Assembly (NCBI GenBank): GCA_024220505.1
Contig: JAKZZE010000019.1
Coordinates: 124,001-188,000, forward strand
Direction of reading: 5' to 3'
Source: Rhizopus arrhizus
Taxonomy: Eukaryota; Mucoromycota; Mucoromycetes; Mucorales; Rhizopodaceae
DNA: 64,000 nucleotides
The notes under the pieces are model-generated. The model had not been told where the DNA came from and searched no databases. It saw only the letters and a program-made list of their open reading frames with translations. Both the position numbers and the translations under genes were made by a program. The stretch's first letter is position 1. Each line of letters starts with the position of its first letter. Below, piece after piece: positions 51,471 through 60,123 of this stretch.

Positions 51471-52059
51471 CAACTACAATTCTGGGAAAGAGACTTTATA
51501 AAGACTATTTAAACCATAAAAAAAGCAATCGATACATCTTTACTAAAGTACAAGTACCATTAGAATAGGAATAGAATACATATGTAATATTAAGAACTTA
51601 CCTTTTATAAAAAAGAGAAGAAGAAAAAAGAAAAAAAAAAGAAAAAAAAAGAAAAAAAAAAAGAGAAGTGCTTTTTTGTAGCCTTATTTTACCAATGTTA
51701 CACTTATTCACTGTCTATCTATATTAGAAAACAAAAACAATTGCTTTTCATGTAGTTTACATTTAATGGTATCCCAAAAGATAACTTATACATTGCTTGA
51801 ACAAGTTTTATTACTTGAATGCAATATGTTTAGGAGGAAGGTTATTATTTTATTTTATTTTATTTTACTTGAAATAAAAAAAAAAGTCGGTATCTTAACA
51901 AATTATAGCAGTAAAACAACATCTTTTTTTTTTCTCCCTAGTTTTGTTTCATGGAATACACTAGATGCCAAAGGCATAAAACAAAAAAAAAGGAAAGCTC
52001 AAGCACTGGTCAAATGTAAGCTTATAAAAAAGTAATAACAACCAAGTCTAATGTCGGTT

Positions 52060-52099
<40 letters not shown>

Positions 52100-53720
52100 T
52101 TAGGAATTCCTAATGGGACACATTCGGATGACGAACATGAACCTCATGAGCAAAGTTTTTCGCTTTAACACGATAAAACTATAAGAATATCAAACTTATA
52201 TTACTGCTTGTTGTTAAAAAGCCCTTTTTGATAAAGAAAGTTGACAATGTTAACATCTCTAATGGCTGATGGCTAATGGCTAATTGCAAATTACACCCAT
52301 CTGCAAATACAAAGTAAGTAATGAACTAATATAAGCTTAAAAACATATATTCTTTTGTATTATTTGTCATAAAAAATAATAAAGTAATCTCTTTACTTGA
52401 AACCAAAAAAATTGTGCTTGTATTTGTTAATTATAACTGCCTTGCAACAAAATGTGAGCAGAGCTTCTTTACTTTTTATTCTTTTGAGAATATACACGTA
52501 TTCTTTTGTTATAATGTAAAAGCATTTGTATTTTTATAAAACATATTTGTTCTTAGATTATTGTTTTCATTTGAATAAGGAATCTTTTATTGCTATGTTC
52601 TTTTTTTTTTTTTTCACTAGGTCTTTTTTTTAACTTTGTCTTTTTTTTTTACTTTTAATCTTTCAGCTTCTTTTTTTTTTTTTACTAAACGCAACTATTT
52701 TGTTACGCCCTGTTACACATTGCTAATGAGCTACGCTAAAGATCACAGATTGCCTTCCTAATATGTATTCTTCTGTACAAAATAATCGCACGGTGCTTTT
52801 GATTTCCGCATTTTGCCCTCAAAAATAAAAAAAAGAAAATATCGGTCTTTAAACAATGGAGAGAAATACGCTTTCCAAAAAAAGATCGTTTGTAAAAAAA
52901 AAACATTTCTTTAAAAATGTGAATAACTCCATGAATATTTACCCTACAAATAAAATAATAACATCGTTAAATTTCTTTATTTTTTTCGCATCTAAATCTT
53001 TTTTCAAAATTCGAAAATGATCAATGCAGCAAGATTTAATTTTTTTCACGAAAAAAAGTAGCAATTTGTTACCCAAACGAAGAGCAATCTTGCGCAATCC
53101 GGTACCTAATTGGAACGATTATTTGCAGTGGGCCACTGCACATAATTGTTATTTACAAAGTATGATAGCCCTCAGATATACCTCAGTTAATCGGGATTTA
53201 TCATATTTAATGCAGCGTTATTGCAGTATGCCAAGTTGAACCTGTTTACGTTGAATGTTAACTATTTCAGTGCGATAACCAAGTATCACTGTTTGGCAAC
53301 GCGCCGCTTCATTGTTCTTTTAACGACGAAACACAAGCATGATGCCTTTCTATTGGACCTTACATGCTTGCGTTTCTCTTTAATACCACTTCTTTATTGG
53401 CTTGTTGCCTTTTCCTAATGCTTCCTTATTCGTCTGTTGCTCTTTAGCAATGCTTCCTTATTGGCTTATTATGGCTATATTCAGCTTTGGATGATTTATA
53501 TTGGGAAATAAAATAGGCTTAAAACACGGTATTATTGGTCAAAAATGTAGTTTTATTCATTTATTTTTGGGCTTTATTGCCATATTGATTATATATTATT
53601 GGTTCATTACAGTATTACAAAAGGGTAGGGGAAGGAGGGAAAGCGAGCAGGGGATCCATGGAAACGATCAAATAAAAAAATTCAAACGGTAGATGCAAAA
53701 AAAAAGGAAAATACGCTTAC

Positions 53721-54204
53721 CTTGACCATAGAAGCAGCAAACAAAAGAGCGTAGTAAATAAAGCCCATAAAGAAAAGCGCGCCAGTAGTAAGAAGGATCC
53801 AAACCTATAAGAGGTTATAGACATCATGGAACAACAGAAGCCAAAGCATCTAAAGTTGTATAAAATAAAATATTAATAAAAGTAAACCATGATATACTTG
53901 ATTTATTTACCTTAAAGTTCTTTTACTAACAAAATAGGATGCCAAGACATTCATAAAGCTTCAGCCACGAACTAAAGGAATCTAATTTCACTTTTAATAA
54001 AGATTACTGAAATATATGAACGTATTTACCTTTTGAGCAGATATACAAAGAACCAAAGGAACTACAGCAGCCATGGATACATGTATGAATGCCTACTACA
54101 GCATGTTAGAACCAAAGTTTTCTTTTTTATTTTCTTTTTCTTTTTTTTTTTCTTTTTTTTTACTTACCTTGCGATAACCGGAGTGATGTTGAAAAAGGAA
54201 ATTG
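53721..54204 (-). CDS. Exons of an unrecognised small membrane protein (partial)
   Basis: Three exon-like blocks on the minus strand have good splice sites: 54204-54168, 54092-54030 (63 nt) and 53804-53721 (84 nt). The last two join in phase zero and encode one hydrophobic protein: AFIHVSMAAVVPLVLCISAQ followed by WILLTTGALFFMGFIYYALL, two likely membrane helices ending AASMVK. I do not recognise the family. The first block has an acceptor 33 bp from the DIRS insertion edge (54237), so upstream exons may have been separated by that insertion. No further downstream exon was found. Confidence 0.4.
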
Positions 54205-54263
54205 CTGAACAAAAAGAAAAAAAAAAGGAACAAAATACAAAAGTTGACGAAGCGAAGACTGAA

Positions 54264-54353
54264 AATGTGATACATGCTCTCTGAGCCACGCTTTATTTTC
54301 CTTTTATATATAGCAGTAATAAAATTTTTCCCTTTCTTCCTCATATCTTTCTA
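54264..54353. repeat. DIRS inverted terminal repeat, left
   Basis: 90 bp, exact reverse complement of 58380-58469. It contains the CTTTTATATATAGC promoter-like block. Confidence 0.93.
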
Positions 54354-54454
54354 TGCTAAGCAGCTAACTATATTTCAATTTTTTTTTTTTTGTGATACAT
54401 GTTTTTGGGAGGGTGCAAGGAATACAAACTACAAATGTTTGACTATGAATACGA

Positions 54455-55612
54455 CTAGAAGTATTTACGATACCAAGGGCGGGTATGTATCACATTTTCA
54501 GTCTTCGCTTCGTCAACTTTTGTATTGTTTGTCGTGCCTAATACAATCCCAGTTGACTCCGCTTCGACTTCCAATGTGATACGTTTTTCAGCAGATAAAA
54601 AAATTGAATTTTGAATGGCGGTGCTTTGATGCAATCGTTGATGTGGTTTGTAGTAGTATTTTTCAAATGTATTGGACTTCAAACTCCAGTTTGCATGCTC
54701 CTTCACTTTGTCAATAGGAGTGCCCAACATAACGGCCTTTGTACTTGAGGCAGAACGAATCGAATGTGCCTTGAACACTGGGTTGACACCTGCTTCTTTC
54801 ATAGCTTCGTGAATCCATTTACCAACGGTCGCCGTACGAACAGAGGAAGGAGGCTTGGTGTGATGTTGAATATAGCTGAGAAACAGAGTATGATCCTCTG
54901 GTAGATGGACACGACAATCCTTTGTCTTTTGCATGAATACGAACAACGTTGATACTAAGCAAACTTCTTTGTCGTCAACCATACCCAATTTTGACGTCTT
55001 GACTTGTGATTCCTTTGGCGTACGAATATGGAGAACAACACCTTCTAAATCATTTGATATCTCTGAAGTGATGAATTTTACATCGCGATGTTGCAAACGG
55101 CCAACGTCAGATCGCGGTCTCCCCATAGTATTGATACATGTCAGTAAGATTACTTTGAGTTGTAGTTGTTGCAGATTAAGTTCGGCTGTTGGTGTCAACT
55201 TGTCCTTTATGAACTGAATAAGAAGATTGATATCCCATGTTTCTAGTTGAGATGTTGTAGGAATTCGTATTTCCGTCTTTCTCTTGGCTGTGAAGAACCT
55301 TGAAATGTTTGGCTGAGAAGCTATCGGTTTTTGATGTGGATGAATATGTTTGAATACTGATGCAATCGACGAGCGTAAACCATTTAGATATTGATACGAG
55401 AAGTGCTGGTTATCCACTAGGAACTGCAAAACATTGTTAGGGCTATACTCTTCAGGATCTAGCTTCGGATCTTGAGATCTGCACCAGTTGGACCACACTT
55501 TCCAGCCATTATTGTATGCTTTGTGTGTACTTTGTCTTGTGGCCTTCAAAAGGAAAGTTGTTGTCTTGTCGTTTATACTATCGCGTGTCCCGCTTTTGTA
55601 GATAAGTGCCAT
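54455..55612 (-). CDS. DIRS tyrosine recombinase
   Basis: 385 aa from ATG 55612, overlapping the last 40 nt of the RT frame. The N-terminal core-binding region (STHKAYNNGWKVWSNWC) precedes the catalytic domain. That domain has the first Arg in NTMGRPRSDVGRL, the H-x-x-R motif in KAHSIRSASS, and the W/Y end in HANWSLKSNTFEKYY. It should integrate the circular cDNA, in place of a DDE integrase. The same frame is open upstream all the way to 58339, across the RT and gag regions, so a longer fusion is formally possible. The C-terminus is encoded by the internal complementary region. Confidence 0.9.
   Translation of the reverse strand: MALIYKSGTRDSINDKTTTFLLKATRQSTHKAYNNGWKVWSNWCRSQDPKLDPEEYSPNNVLQFLVDNQHFSYQYLNGLRSSIASVFKHIHPHQKPIASQPNISRFFTAKRKTEIRIPTTSQLETWDINLLIQFIKDKLTPTAELNLQQLQLKVILLTCINTMGRPRSDVGRLQHRDVKFITSEISNDLEGVVLHIRTPKESQVKTSKLGMVDDKEVCLVSTLFVFMQKTKDCRVHLPEDHTLFLSYIQHHTKPPSSVRTATVGKWIHEAMKEAGVNPVFKAHSIRSASSTKAVMLGTPIDKVKEHANWSLKSNTFEKYYYKPHQRLHQSTAIQNSIFLSAEKRITLEVEAESTGIVLGTTNNTKVDEAKTENVIHTRPWYRKYF
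54486..54582. repeat. DIRS internal complementary region
   Basis: The first half is the reverse complement of 54237-54272 and the second half is the reverse complement of 58464-58518. The halves meet at ACTTTTGT-ATT-GTTTGTCG, recording the junction of the two outer ends. It also encodes the last residues of the recombinase frame. Confidence 0.93.
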
Positions 55613-57459
55613 GCGACCAGAGTCCAGTTGTTGATGTTCATCAGTAGCGGTGGTGTCAAGTGTTTCATTCTTAGGATCATTGGGAACCAATATTGGGTGG
55701 GCCAATATGGCGTCACCAATACTGCGCTGTTGATCCTCGACTGTCGAAACTTGTGAATTACCCTTGGGATCATTTTCCATGGTGGATGTAAGTAAAGTCC
55801 CCTCTTCGGCCATCTCTGGCGGAACGCGTCCACTGCTGCTGCATCCGGATCCGGAAGTAGACTCCAAAACCTCTTTGTTTTTGTGTTGTGCCTTGCCGCA
55901 AAAGCGTCGATCGTCAGAGGACCCCATTGGCATTGAATCATGTTGAATAATCGGCGTGGTAGTGCTGCTTCGTACAGAGGACGTGTCGATCGACTCAGTT
56001 GATCTGCTTTTGTGTTCTGAATCCCCGGTATATGGCTGTACTGCACATCCAGGTTGAAATCGTTGCATATTTGTTGTATATCGATGGCTAATGTTTGTAG
56101 ATCTATAGAGGCGGTACCTCCTGCTTTTGTTGTGTATTTTAAAGCTGTCATGTTGTCCGATAAGATCTTTATTGTCGAGTTTTTGTATTTTTCTGCGTGC
56201 ATCCTCAGCGCAAAGTAAATCGTCTTTAGCTCCCGAACATTGATGGAACTTTCTTTTTCTGACTCTTGCCAATAACCCGATGTTTGCATTTCCGGTGAGC
56301 TTACCCCCCACCCGGTGTCGGAGGCGTCGACGTGGATCAATATTTTTGGCACCTTTTCCAAAGGACGTTGTATGGGTAATCCATTTTTCTGTGCTGAGAA
56401 CTCTTCCCACCATTTTAGTTCTTCTATACTTTCTATGGACAGTGGACAATGACTTTCCCAATTCTGATGATTGAGTTTTAGGTTCTTGGCCAAATCCCTT
56501 TGAATGAATCTGATGTGAAGTAGAGCTTCTCCGATTGCTGGTATCATCGAAGTCATCTTCCCCAACAAACTGGCTATCCACCTGCATGATTTGTTCGTCT
56601 TCTTTTCTTGTACTTGACGTATTCTCGCAAATAATTTTTTCATCTTTTGAGCAGGAACTGTAATCCGCATCGTCCTTGAGTTGAACTGGAAACCAAGAAA
56701 TTCTTGAATCTTGCTTGGAATTAAAATACTCTTCTCCCAGTTGATTAGAAAACCCAACGAAGTCAAATGGTGAACTATGGTTTTTGTCATTTTTTGCATT
56801 TCCATCTCTGATTTTGCCAGCAGACATATGTCGTCGAGGTAATATACAAATCTCATACCTTGTGTCCTCAGCGGTTCCAAAGCGTATCGCATTATCTTGG
56901 AAAAGACTCTGGGTGCTACACTCAGTCCGAAAGCCAGTGACTTGTATTGATATATTATTCCCTTGTGGCGAAACGATAAATACTCTCTGGAACTTGGGTG
57001 GATAGGAACTACGACATATGCGTCCTTGAGGTCTAATTTGCAAATCAAGTCGTCTTTTTCGATCAATTGTCGTAGCGCTGGTACGCCTTCCATCTTGAAA
57101 TGGTTGCACTGTATAAACTGGTTTATCTTCTGGCAATCGAGGATTGGCCGCCGTTTCGTTGGCTCCTGGATGGTGAAGAAATTGGACAGGAATTGGTTGT
57201 TCTGGCTTGGTGATCGTTCTATTATCCCTGAATGCAAAAATTTTTCCACAGCTGAGTCCACTGCCATTTGATCTTCCACTGAAAGAGTTAACTGCCGAGA
57301 TTTCCAAGGAATCGGGCGCGAATTCCACTGGATCTGGTAGCCTTCTTTGATAACAGACAATGGCCATGGGTGACTGGTCGTTTGTTCCCATTGGTGAATG
57401 AAACTCTGAAGACGGCCCCCCGGAAGGATTCCATCTTCTGGGATGTTGTAATGGTCCAT
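55573..57459 (-). CDS. DIRS reverse transcriptase, RNase H and Dam-like methyltransferase domain
   Basis: 628 aa. RT motifs include RPILDCQKINQF, LDLKDAYVVVPIH, AFGLSVAPRVFSKIM and the catalytic YYLDD. RNase H follows with IHVDASDTGWG, SINVRELKTIYFAL and LSDNMTALKY. The C-terminal region (LTIDAFAARHNTKTKRFWS, then GLYLHPPWKMIPRVI) matches the methyltransferase-like domain found in DIRS and Ngaro elements. Its catalytic-type motif is HPPW in place of DPPY/NPPY. The start ATG (57459) lies 33 nt after the gag stop in another frame. Confidence 0.93.
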   Translation of the reverse strand: MDHYNIPEDGILPGGRLQSFIHQWEQTTSHPWPLSVIKEGYQIQWNSRPIPWKSRQLTLSVEDQMAVDSAVEKFLHSGIIERSPSQNNQFLSNFFTIQEPTKRRPILDCQKINQFIQCNHFKMEGVPALRQLIEKDDLICKLDLKDAYVVVPIHPSSREYLSFRHKGIIYQYKSLAFGLSVAPRVFSKIMRYALEPLRTQGMRFVYYLDDICLLAKSEMEMQKMTKTIVHHLTSLGFLINWEKSILIPSKIQEFLGFQFNSRTMRITVPAQKMKKLFARIRQVQEKKTNKSCRWIASLLGKMTSMIPAIGEALLHIRFIQRDLAKNLKLNHQNWESHCPLSIESIEELKWWEEFSAQKNGLPIQRPLEKVPKILIHVDASDTGWGVSSPEMQTSGYWQESEKESSINVRELKTIYFALRMHAEKYKNSTIKILSDNMTALKYTTKAGGTASIDLQTLAIDIQQICNDFNLDVQYSHIPGIQNTKADQLSRSTRPLYEAALPRRLFNMIQCQWGPLTIDAFAARHNTKTKRFWSLLPDPDAAAVDAFRQRWPKRGLYLHPPWKMIPRVIHKFRQSRINSAVLVTPYWPTQYWFPMILRMKHLTPPLLMNINNWTLVAWHLSTKAGHAIV

Positions 57460-57491
57460 GGTACGCTGTGTCTTGAGTGGAAGTGATATCG

Positions 57492-58355
57492 TTAAGCTTG
57501 GTTGTGGTTGGAACTGGGGTTGGATTGGTTGCTGGGATTCTCCGGAGAGAACCTGCCCACGCCTCGTCCTCGTCCAAAAAAAGGTTTTTGTGTAAATCCT
57601 CGTCCCCGTTGACCATATTGGCTTCCACGGAAGAAACCTCCACCTCGGCCTCTGTTTCCATTGTTGTATCCTCTGTGTTGTGAGGCGACTGCACTACGTA
57701 TGATTTGGTGTTCATACCGTGCTTGATTAATTTGCTCGACAACGTCGGCAGAGAAGACCATCTTTTTATTGTCGCCTTCGACTTCATCATCTTCGAGGTG
57801 TCTGGCGCTCTGTGGGAGTCTGAGAGACTTGATGGCAAGGGCTCTTGCTTCCCGGTCGATCTCGCTACTACATGCGAAGCCATAGATTGAAAGCCTTCTA
57901 CATTTCTCGATTGTTTGCTGAATCGACTCGTAGTCGCCTCCTGACTCTGTAAGAAACAAAAGCTCTTGATAAATTTCTGCGGCTGCTCTGCCTGCAACAC
58001 GCAATTTTTCCGAGTCATCATGTCTATAGCTGACCACTTGTTTAGCGTCCACTTGGTATCGCTTAAGGTCTTGAATGTAGCTTTTGTTAATGGTTGGGGA
58101 CTTCGTCCAGTCACCACCTTCATATTTCTGAACATCTCTTTGGTATTTCTTGATGTTGCTTTGGATATCTGAGCGGCTTGCGTTGTTGAGCTCGCTTGTA
58201 ATCTCTTCTGGAAGGTCCAGGACCTCTCCTCGTCTACGTTCGTCTTGTTCTGCTCTGAGACGTTGGGCAAATTGTTGGTACAATTCTTCCATTTGTGTCT
58301 CTGTGAAGGATAAACTTGCTGTATTTTCCACATTGTCATTGTTGATATTATTCAT
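57492..58355 (-). CDS. DIRS Gag-like protein
   Basis: 287 aa. A helical N-terminal half (QMEELYQQFAQRLRAEQDE) is followed by a conserved block shared with the relic at 36877-37697 (QTIEKCRRLSIYGFACSS). The C-terminus is basic and glycine/arginine rich with RGRGGGFFRGSQYGQRGRG-type RGG repeats, consistent with nucleic-acid binding. There is no zinc knuckle. The start codon at 58355 lies 25 nt inside the right inverted repeat. Confidence 0.85.
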   Translation of the reverse strand: MNNINNDNVENTASLSFTETQMEELYQQFAQRLRAEQDERRRGEVLDLPEEITSELNNASRSDIQSNIKKYQRDVQKYEGGDWTKSPTINKSYIQDLKRYQVDAKQVVSYRHDDSEKLRVAGRAAAEIYQELLFLTESGGDYESIQQTIEKCRRLSIYGFACSSEIDREARALAIKSLRLPQSARHLEDDEVEGDNKKMVFSADVVEQINQARYEHQIIRSAVASQHRGYNNGNRGRGGGFFRGSQYGQRGRGFTQKPFFGRGRGVGRFSPENPSNQSNPSSNHNQA

Positions 58356-58379
58356 AGAGTTATTCCACGGTGCGCGGCT

Positions 58380-58469
58380 TAGAAAGATATGAGGAAGAAA
58401 GGGAAAAATTTTATTACTGCTATATATAAAAGGAAAATAAAGCGTGGCTCAGAGAGCATGTATCACATT
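58380..58469. repeat. DIRS inverted terminal repeat, right
   Basis: Exact reverse complement of 54264-54353, next to the gag end of the element. Confidence 0.93.
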
Positions 58470-58661
58470 GGAAGTCGAAGCGGAGTCAACTGGGATTGTA
58501 TTAGGCACGACAAACAATTTCGAAAAGGAAATCTTTTTATATTTTTTTTTTTTTTTGCTATACTAAGACTGAGTTTCATTGTAAACTCGATGATATTTAA
58601 GAAAGAATCAATTTTGATGTCAAGCTCACTTATCTTTATTTCAAATTACTCTTATAACAAT

Positions 58662-60002
58662 ATGTCTGATCGTGGTATTCAATTCAACCCTGCTCCTGCC
58701 AATGCTCGTGGCTCTAACTCTGTTGGGCAACCAATCGCTGTTCCTTCTCGTGCTGTTGTTCCTGAGCTTGCTTCAAGCGATGCCATTCATGATAGCTTTG
58801 CCTATCCTAGGCCTGGTTTTCCTCCCATGACCCATGTTCAGAAGCGAATGCGTGAAGCCGAAGACATGGAGACTGATGAAGTATCCCTTTCTTTTTCCAT
58901 TTATATGGAGCTAAGAAAAGAAAACGATGGTTTGAAAGAGATGCTTCGAAAAGAGCAAGAGGAAAAGCGGGCCTTGCATGTAGCATACAGCAAGCTCAAA
59001 GAAGCATACGATGAGCTTGAAGCAGAATCAGGCAAAGGCGCAAAGCCGATTGCTACTGCTGTTAAAGTAAGAACATTAAAATTCAATTTTAAACAAATAG
59101 ACTAATCGCTTTTCTCTGAAATATAGGATGCTGTGAGAAATCACTACAACAATCTGCCACCATCGTCTCAGTATATCCTTGAAAAGCCTCTGAAGTCTCC
59201 TGAAAACCAAAGAGTATTTAGATTACTGCAAGACTATGTGAATAGTCATTACTCATACAAAGACACTAACAACCGCGATCTACGCAAGTACCTTGAACGA
59301 CAATATTACACGAAGAAAGCTGGCATAACAAGTGTTGAAGAGATAGATCCAGTTGAGGATTTCATGAGAAAAAGAAAAGCTGCAAAAGTTACTCGTAGAA
59401 GTGCTGTAAGTGCTACATAAAGTATTGTAATCGCATAACTGACTTTGCGTTTTTAGAAAACAAGAGCTCGTAAGGCTATATACGAGCAGTACAAGGATCA
59501 AGGTGTTTATAACAACTATCCCAGCTGTGAGTACTTGCTTCAACAGCAATACATGTCTGAAGAAGAAGATATGTATAACGACGAAACAATGGACAAGGTG
59601 GAGGAAATTCTTCTGGAGCAAAATCCAGATAGAACAACTCCTTTTACCGAAAAGGAACGTATGTCTGTCTTGTGCAAGAAAACAGTTGATTATTTTGAAG
59701 TTCGTGTACCAAAGTACAGATCACCTGCTGTAAGTTTAATCAATATCTTTTTAAGCGTAATCAACTAATTATCCAATATTCAGTGTACCGAATTTTTTAA
59801 GCTGTTGGATGATCAGATAGCAAGTGACAAGGCAAAAAGGCAAAGAACTGGAAATAGCAGCATCCAGTTTCTTCCTCGTGTACAAAGAAAATACGCGTTG
59901 CCAGTTCCTGAATTTATCAAGAAAGAAAATATAACTGAAGAGAGTATCGCTTGGGCTTTTGGTGGTGAAATGGAGTTGGATGAACACAACTTGCTGTTTT
60001 AA
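58662..60002 (+). CDS. Coiled-coil protein of unknown family, probable partner gene of the tnp2 transposase
   Basis: Four exons (58662-59066, 59127-59405, 59457-59729, 59784-60002) give 391 aa. All three introns are in phase zero and 51-60 bp long. The N-terminal 70 residues are disordered. A coiled coil follows (ENDGLKEMLRKEQEEKRALH to about residue 120), then a charged helical region with basic clusters (FMRKRKAAKVTRRSA, KTRARKAIYEQYKDQG) that could bind DNA. The C-terminus is acidic. I recognise no named domain. It converges tail-to-tail with the transposase (stops 121 bp apart), which suggests both belong to one element, by analogy with the second protein of CACTA elements. This is inference. 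Confidence 0.6.
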
Positions 60003-60123
60003 AAAAAATTGTAAAATAAATAAAACAAAAAAAAAAGAAAAAAAAAAGGAACGCGGTGTTTAGATTTTTAAATTTTGATTTTTTTTTTTTTTTTTTTTAC
60101 TTTTTACTTTGTTTATTTATTTT

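Larger units (their letters stand above)
49586..53720. other. Gene-poor repeat region
   Basis: 4.1 kb without a supported gene. It holds a three-unit 33-bp tandem repeat (50761-50859), a diverged about 124-bp direct duplication (51217-51470), poly-T (52063-52096) and GA-rich low complexity (51607-51667). The LTR of the older minus-strand retroelement may lie in 49586-50000, but I could not define its ends. Confidence 0.4.
54237..58518 (-). mobile_element. DIRS-like tyrosine-recombinase retrotransposon, structurally complete
   Basis: 4.28 kb. Perfect 90-bp inverted terminal repeats are at 54264-54353 and 58380-58469, each with a different outer extension. An internal complementary region (54486-54582) contains the complement of both outer extensions back to back, as expected for a template of circular-junction formation. 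Gag, RT-RNase H-methyltransferase-like and tyrosine recombinase frames are all open on the minus strand. There is no target-site duplication. A shared AAT at both outer edges and in the internal junction marks the probable crossover core. It inserted 143 bp upstream of the coiled-coil gene at 58662. Confidence 0.95.

Noticed and set aside
53024..53692. Short plus-strand frames at 53.0-53.7 kb as genes
   Set aside because: No domain, no splice structure, and composition like the surrounding AT-rich DNA.
54455..58339. One 1294-aa polyprotein in the DIRS element
   Set aside because: Only the last about 385 codons show recombinase motifs; the upstream part is out of frame with the recognisable Gag and RT. 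Kept as an observation about overlap only.
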